A stretch of 7,919 bases of DNA from Chloroflexota bacterium (GTDB lineage Bacteria > Chloroflexota > Dehalococcoidia > JACQGW01), in contig JACQGW010000222.1 of NCBI GenBank assembly GCA_016199325.1, positions 1 to 7,919 of the forward strand, written 5' to 3'. A program made the position numbers and the translations under genes. Of this stretch, positions 5,184-7,919 are shown piece by piece (within the stretch, counting starts at the first letter, position 1; every line of letters begins with the position of its first letter). Under the pieces are notes generated by a model. It had not been told where the DNA came from. It did not search any database and saw only the letters and a list, made by a program, of their open reading frames with translations.

Positions 5184-6584
5184 TCAACCAGGTCTCGATG
5201 GTTCACGGTCTCTTGCACCGGATCGGGAAGCCGGCGTCGTCGCCGTCTTGCGGCGAACCGTGCCGTCTTCACAGACGAGCTCGCCGTCGACGAAGACGAG
5301 CTCGACCTGGTCCAACCGGTCGCGGCAGACGGCGAGGTCGGCGAACTGCCCGGGCGCGATTTCGCCGCGGTCCGGTGCCAGCTTCGGGATCGCCACCGTC
5401 ACCTTCTTCGTCGCCAGCGCGACAGCCCTCGCCAGGCTGACGGCGCCGTCGGCAACGGCGTGCGCCAGGCCGACGTAGATCTCATCCCAGTTGCCGGCCG
5501 CGTAGTCGGTTGAGACGAAGTCGACGAGATCCTCGCGCAGGAGCGCGTACAGATGCTCCGGCGTCGCGACGAGCCGCTTGAGGCCGAACGCGTCGAGCGT
5601 GCAGGCTTCGATCCAGGCCCCCTTCTCCCGGAGTCGGCGGGCGCAGATGATGGATTCCGCCACCGTGAACGTGGAGTGGTTCGTGTGGCCGGAGATCAGT
5701 AGCGAGCCGCAGATATCGGCGGCGGCATAGGCCACCTCCTCGGATGGCGCCGAGGTGTGGATCGTGGCTGGAACGCCGTGCTGCACTGCCAGCCGGGCGG
5801 ATTCGACGACGCCGTCGAGCGCCGTCTGAAACGAGCTGAGGACGCATTTGTGGATGATCTCGCGCGCCCGCTCCGGCGCGAGCTTCCCGGCCAGGCCGAC
5901 CCGGGCGAGCGCCGCTTCGAGCCCGGCCCGATCGAACTCCTCGACCCGCACCCGCCGGCCAAGACAGGCGTACTTCAGCGCCGCCGACTGGCGCGGCTCC
6001 AGCCGGACGCCGGTCTCGCGCTCGACCGCGGCCGGGATGAACATGTAGTCGGCCCCGCCGCCGCCCAGCGTCTGGCCGGCACCGACTTCACCGATCGCCG
6101 GTGCGCCGTAGGCCAGCATCTGGCCGACCGTCATCGCCTCGTGGGCCGGCGTCAGGCCCGTGCCATCAACCAGCCTGGCGGCCTGGAAGCTGAGCGGGAA
6201 GTGGATCGTCCCCGTCCGCAGATGGATCGGGTGGAGCGCGGCGGTCGCGTCGACCTCCGCCGGCAGGTTGAAGCCGTCGAGGTTGAGGACCGTCGTCGTG
6301 CCGTGCCGGAGGTGGGTGTCGAGGTTGGCGAGCACCCGCTCCATCGAGAGCGCCGGCGATCCGCTCGCGAAGGCTGGGCCGGCGACACCGCCGTGCGCAT
6401 GCGTGCTGATCGCGCCGGGGATCAGCAGCCGTCCGCCGAGGTCCATCGTCTGGTCCCCCGGCCCGCCCGAGAGCGACCCCGCCCGGACGTCGACGATGCG
6501 CGCTCCGTCGACGACCACCGTGCCCCCCTGGATGACCGTCTGCCCGTCGCCGGTGATGACGGTTGCGTTGGCCAGAATCAGCAT
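5184..6584 (-). CDS. Amidohydrolase-superfamily metal-dependent hydrolase
   Basis: The 466-residue protein has the layout of imidazolonepropionase/dihydroorotase-like amidohydrolases. An N-terminal beta region (LILANATVITGDG) is followed by PGAISTHAHGG (56-66), which supplies metal ligands H62 and H64. E166 (in IGEVGAG), H277 (in IHTSAP) and H300 (in SGHTNHS) are the likely further ligands, and D360 (in STDYAAG) is the usual catalytic Asp. The C-terminal part returns to the beta domain with APGQFADLAVC (410-420). The last 20 or so residues are a polar, probably disordered tail. Such enzymes hydrolyse C-N or related bonds of cyclic amides, imines or amino compounds in the cytoplasm; enamidase or adenine-deaminase-like relatives are possible but the substrate is not identifiable. 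The start is ATG 6584 with GGAGGT 6 nt upstream. It lies 51 nt downstream of an aminotransferase and is probably in the same operon. Confidence 0.9.
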   Translation of the reverse strand: MLILANATVITGDGQTVIQGGTVVVDGARIVDVRAGSLSGGPGDQTMDLGGRLLIPGAISTHAHGGVAGPAFASGSPALSMERVLANLDTHLRHGTTTVLNLDGFNLPAEVDATAALHPIHLRTGTIHFPLSFQAARLVDGTGLTPAHEAMTVGQMLAYGAPAIGEVGAGQTLGGGGADYMFIPAAVERETGVRLEPRQSAALKYACLGRRVRVEEFDRAGLEAALARVGLAGKLAPERAREIIHKCVLSSFQTALDGVVESARLAVQHGVPATIHTSAPSEEVAYAAADICGSLLISGHTNHSTFTVAESIICARRLREKGAWIEACTLDAFGLKRLVATPEHLYALLREDLVDFVSTDYAAGNWDEIYVGLAHAVADGAVSLARAVALATKKVTVAIPKLAPDRGEIAPGQFADLAVCRDRLDQVELVFVDGELVCEDGTVRRKTATTPASRSGARDREPSRPG

Positions 6585-6588
6585 CGGA

Positions 6589-6639
6589 CTACCTCCGCCG
6601 GCGGCGCTGCTGGAACCCGATCCCGTGGAGACCTGTCAT
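6589..6639 (-). CDS. Possible 16-residue coupling ORF between aminotransferase and amidohydrolase
   Basis: This tiny frame starts with an ATG that overlaps the aminotransferase stop as ATGA, has GGAGG (6651-6647) 7 nt upstream, and ends with TAG inside the Shine-Dalgarno of the amidohydrolase (GGAGGTAG). The product would be MTGLHGIGFQQ followed by five Arg. It fills the 51-nt gap almost exactly, with 4 nt from its stop to the next ATG. The spacing suggests a translational relay between the two enzymes rather than a functional peptide. The arrangement could also be chance in GC-rich DNA. Confidence 0.3.
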   Translation of the reverse strand: MTGLHGIGFQQRRRRR

Positions 6640-7862
6640 GGCGTTGCCTCCACGGCAATCTGGCGGAGAAGCGGGGCCTCGGCCATCCGGCCCAGGGCCT
6701 CCGCGATCCGGTCGACGGGGACGGCAAGGCTTGCCCGGCCGAACCCTTCGCCGCCGGGGCCAAAGTGGGTGCCGGGGTAGATCAGGACGTGCGCTTCGTG
6801 CAGCAGCCGCTGGGCGGCCTCCAGGGATGAGAGGCCGAGTGCGAGGCTAAGAGGGCGGAAGTCGACGAAGACGTAGAACGTCCCTCTGGGCACGAACGCG
6901 TCGAGGCCAATGGCGCGGAGCCCGTCGACGAAGAACCGCTGGCGCTCGTCGTACGTCCGGACGATCTCGGCGACGCAGTCCTGCGGCCCGGTCAGCGCGG
7001 CGGCTGCCGCCTTCTGGGCGAAGGCCGGCGCGCAGATCGACAGGGTATGGCGGAGGGCGCCGATGGCCGCCACGAACTCGGCAGGTGCGACGATGTAGCC
7101 GACCCGCCACCCGGTCATCGCATAGCCCTTCGAGAACCCGTTGATCGTAACCGTCCGGTCTCGCATACCGGGCAGCGTCGCGACGCTCACGTGGCGATAG
7201 CCGGGGAAGGTCAGCAGCTCGTAGATCTCGTCGGAGATGACGATCAGGTTCCGCCGCAGCGCCAGCTCGGCGAGCTGCGCGAGCGTCTCCGGCGGGTAGA
7301 CGGTGCCCGTCGGATTGTTGGGCGACACGATCACCAGCGCCTTCGTCCGCGCCGTGATCCGGCGCTCCACCTCGTCGGGCCGGACGACGAAGCCGTCTTC
7401 GGCGTGCGCCGGCACCGGGACGACCCGACCGCGGGCGGCGCCGACGGCCAGGTCGTAGCTCGTATAGTTGGGGTCCGGGATGAGGATCTCGTCGCCGGGG
7501 TTGAGCAGCGCCTGGCAGACCACGAACACTGCTTCCTCGGCGCCGGTCGTCACCATGATCTCGTGCTCGGGATCGACCTGGAGCCCGTTCCGGCGCGCCA
7601 GCTCGTCGGCGAGTGCGACCCGGAGCTCGGGCAGGCCGTGCAGGTGGGTATAGTGGGTATAGCCTTCGTCCAACGCCCGCTTGCCGGCTTCGACGATGTG
7701 CGCGGGCGTAGGCAGGTCCGGGTCGCCGCGACCCAGGCTGATGACGTCGGGATAGGCACGGGCCATTTCCAGGAGCAGGTTGGGCGGCCGCGACGCCGAC
7801 CGGCGGATGGCGGTCGAGAGCCGGGCGGCGATGGGACTCGGACGCGACCTCGGCGTTTTCAA
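6636..7862 (-). CDS. Class I/II PLP aminotransferase, aspartate-aminotransferase fold
   Basis: The 408-residue protein is a standard-length fold-type I aminotransferase moving an amino group between an amino acid and a 2-oxo acid. Motifs in order are ISLGRGDPDLPTP (41-53), YTHYTHLHGLPELR (68-81), TTGAEEA (105-111), PDPNYTSY (129-136), SPNNPTG (180-186) with N183, SDEIYE (210-215) with D211 and Y214, and the PLP lysine K245 in NGFSKGYAMTGWR. R376, in GRASLA, is the likely substrate-carboxylate Arg. The start is a TTG at 7862, chosen because GGAGG lies 6 nt upstream; the next in-frame Met (residue 33) would cut into the conserved N-terminal region. Substrate class (aspartate, aromatic, alanine or other) is not clear. 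It is first in a probable operon with the amidohydrolase. Confidence 0.92.
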   Translation of the reverse strand: MKTPRSRPSPIAARLSTAIRRSASRPPNLLLEMARAYPDVISLGRGDPDLPTPAHIVEAGKRALDEGYTHYTHLHGLPELRVALADELARRNGLQVDPEHEIMVTTGAEEAVFVVCQALLNPGDEILIPDPNYTSYDLAVGAARGRVVPVPAHAEDGFVVRPDEVERRITARTKALVIVSPNNPTGTVYPPETLAQLAELALRRNLIVISDEIYELLTFPGYRHVSVATLPGMRDRTVTINGFSKGYAMTGWRVGYIVAPAEFVAAIGALRHTLSICAPAFAQKAAAAALTGPQDCVAEIVRTYDERQRFFVDGLRAIGLDAFVPRGTFYVFVDFRPLSLALGLSSLEAAQRLLHEAHVLIYPGTHFGPGGEGFGRASLAVPVDRIAEALGRMAEAPLLRQIAVEATP

Positions 7863-7867
7863 GTTCT

Positions 7868-7873
7868 CCCTCC
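7868..7873 (-). promoter_or_regulatory. Shine-Dalgarno that supports the TTG start
   Basis: On the minus strand GGAGGG ends 5 nt before the TTG at 7862, with the GGAGG core 6 nt away. It is the strongest initiation signal near the 5' end of the aminotransferase and the reason for calling a rare TTG start. Confidence 0.6.
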
Positions 7874-7882
7874 CCGTCGGTT

Positions 7883-7914
7883 GTCATGCTGAGCCGCAGC
7901 GAAGCATCTCCCGG
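7883..7914. repeat. Third copy of the REP-like repeat arm
   Basis: These 32 bp are identical to 5028-5059, the left arm of the palindrome in the convergent intergenic region, and in the same orientation. Any partner arm would lie beyond the window edge. It sits only about 20 bp upstream of the TTG start of the aminotransferase, inside or just before its leader. No promoter is visible in the remaining bases. Confidence 0.85.
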
Positions 7915-7919
7915 CCGAC

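Larger units (their letters stand above)
4925..5184. repeat. Nested inverted-repeat island between convergent operons
   Basis: This gap of about 300 bp contains no convincing gene; short open frames here are reading the repeats. Three inverted repeats sit one inside another. The outer pair is AAGGTTCAAGG (4925-4935) with its complement at 5174-5184. The middle pair is 4941-4956 with 5137-5152, 14 of 16 matching, sharing GCATCCGGC. The inner pair is the REP-like palindrome 5026-5110. The right outer arm touches the amidohydrolase stop codon. The gap separates two operons that run toward each other, so it may act as a two-way terminator or mRNA stabiliser. Confidence 0.7.

Noticed and set aside
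4894..5184. CRISPR array in the convergent intergenic region
   Set aside because: Repeats are inverted or only two-copy, spacing is irregular, and there are no cas genes.
4923..5513. Short open frames reading through the intergenic repeats (products containing LSRSEAS)
   Set aside because: The peptide is simply the translation of the dispersed palindrome, with no ribosome binding site or conservation argument for a protein.
5757..6830. 357-codon plus-strand open frame opposite the amidohydrolase
   Set aside because: The minus strand carries all expected metal ligands and a strong ribosome binding site; the plus frame is compositional shadow.
6847..7887. 346-codon minus-strand open frame overlapping the aminotransferase in another frame
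   Set aside because: It is Arg/Ala/Gly-rich without domains and starts inside the repeat; the overlapping frame holds the full PLP aminotransferase motif set.

Overview
This is a GC-rich (by eye roughly two-thirds G+C) bacterial chromosomal segment with six protein genes, short intergenic gaps and strong Shine-Dalgarno sequences. GTG and TTG starts are supported for two genes. Nothing indicates phage, plasmid, IS element, CRISPR or structural RNA. The base composition, the protein families and a 32-35 bp palindromic intergenic repeat beginning GTCATGCTGAGCC recall Chloroflexota of the Thermomicrobia/Sphaerobacter type. That placement is an impression from memory, not a computed assignment.

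Left third, minus strand (1-2221): cysteine synthase (cysK), then after 41 nt a siroheme/[4Fe-4S] nitrite/sulfite reductase whose 3' end lies beyond base 1. Together they read as an assimilatory sulfur operon: sulfite to sulfide, then sulfide plus O-acetylserine to cysteine. Upstream of cysK is a near-consensus sigma70 promoter (TTGACA, 17 bp, TATAGT). A 28-bp dyad starts at about the predicted transcription start and looks like a repressor operator.

Middle, plus strand (2520-4885): a DAO-family FAD-dependent amine/amino-acid oxidoreductase and, 38 nt later, a DegT/DnrJ/EryC1/StrS-family PLP aminotransferase. They are probably co-transcribed from a promoter divergent from that of cysK. No sugar-nucleotide genes are present, so the usual DegT role is not supported by context.

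Intergenic 4886-5183, between converging genes: a nested set of inverted repeats centred on a 34-bp near-perfect REP-like palindrome. A third copy of the same repeat arm sits at the right edge of the window.

Right third, minus strand (7862 to 5184): a class I/II aminotransferase, then an amidohydrolase-superfamily metalloenzyme with a complete metal-ligand set. The 51-nt gap between them is filled by a possible 16-codon ORF with its own ribosome binding site. It starts as ATGA on the aminotransferase stop and ends inside the amidohydrolase Shine-Dalgarno.

Overall the window is amino-acid metabolism: cysteine assimilation plus two small convergent operons acting on amines, amides or amino acids of unknown identity. 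I found no convincing new defence, mobile or signalling system. The best leads are the cysK operator, the nested palindromic island and the mini-ORF relay.
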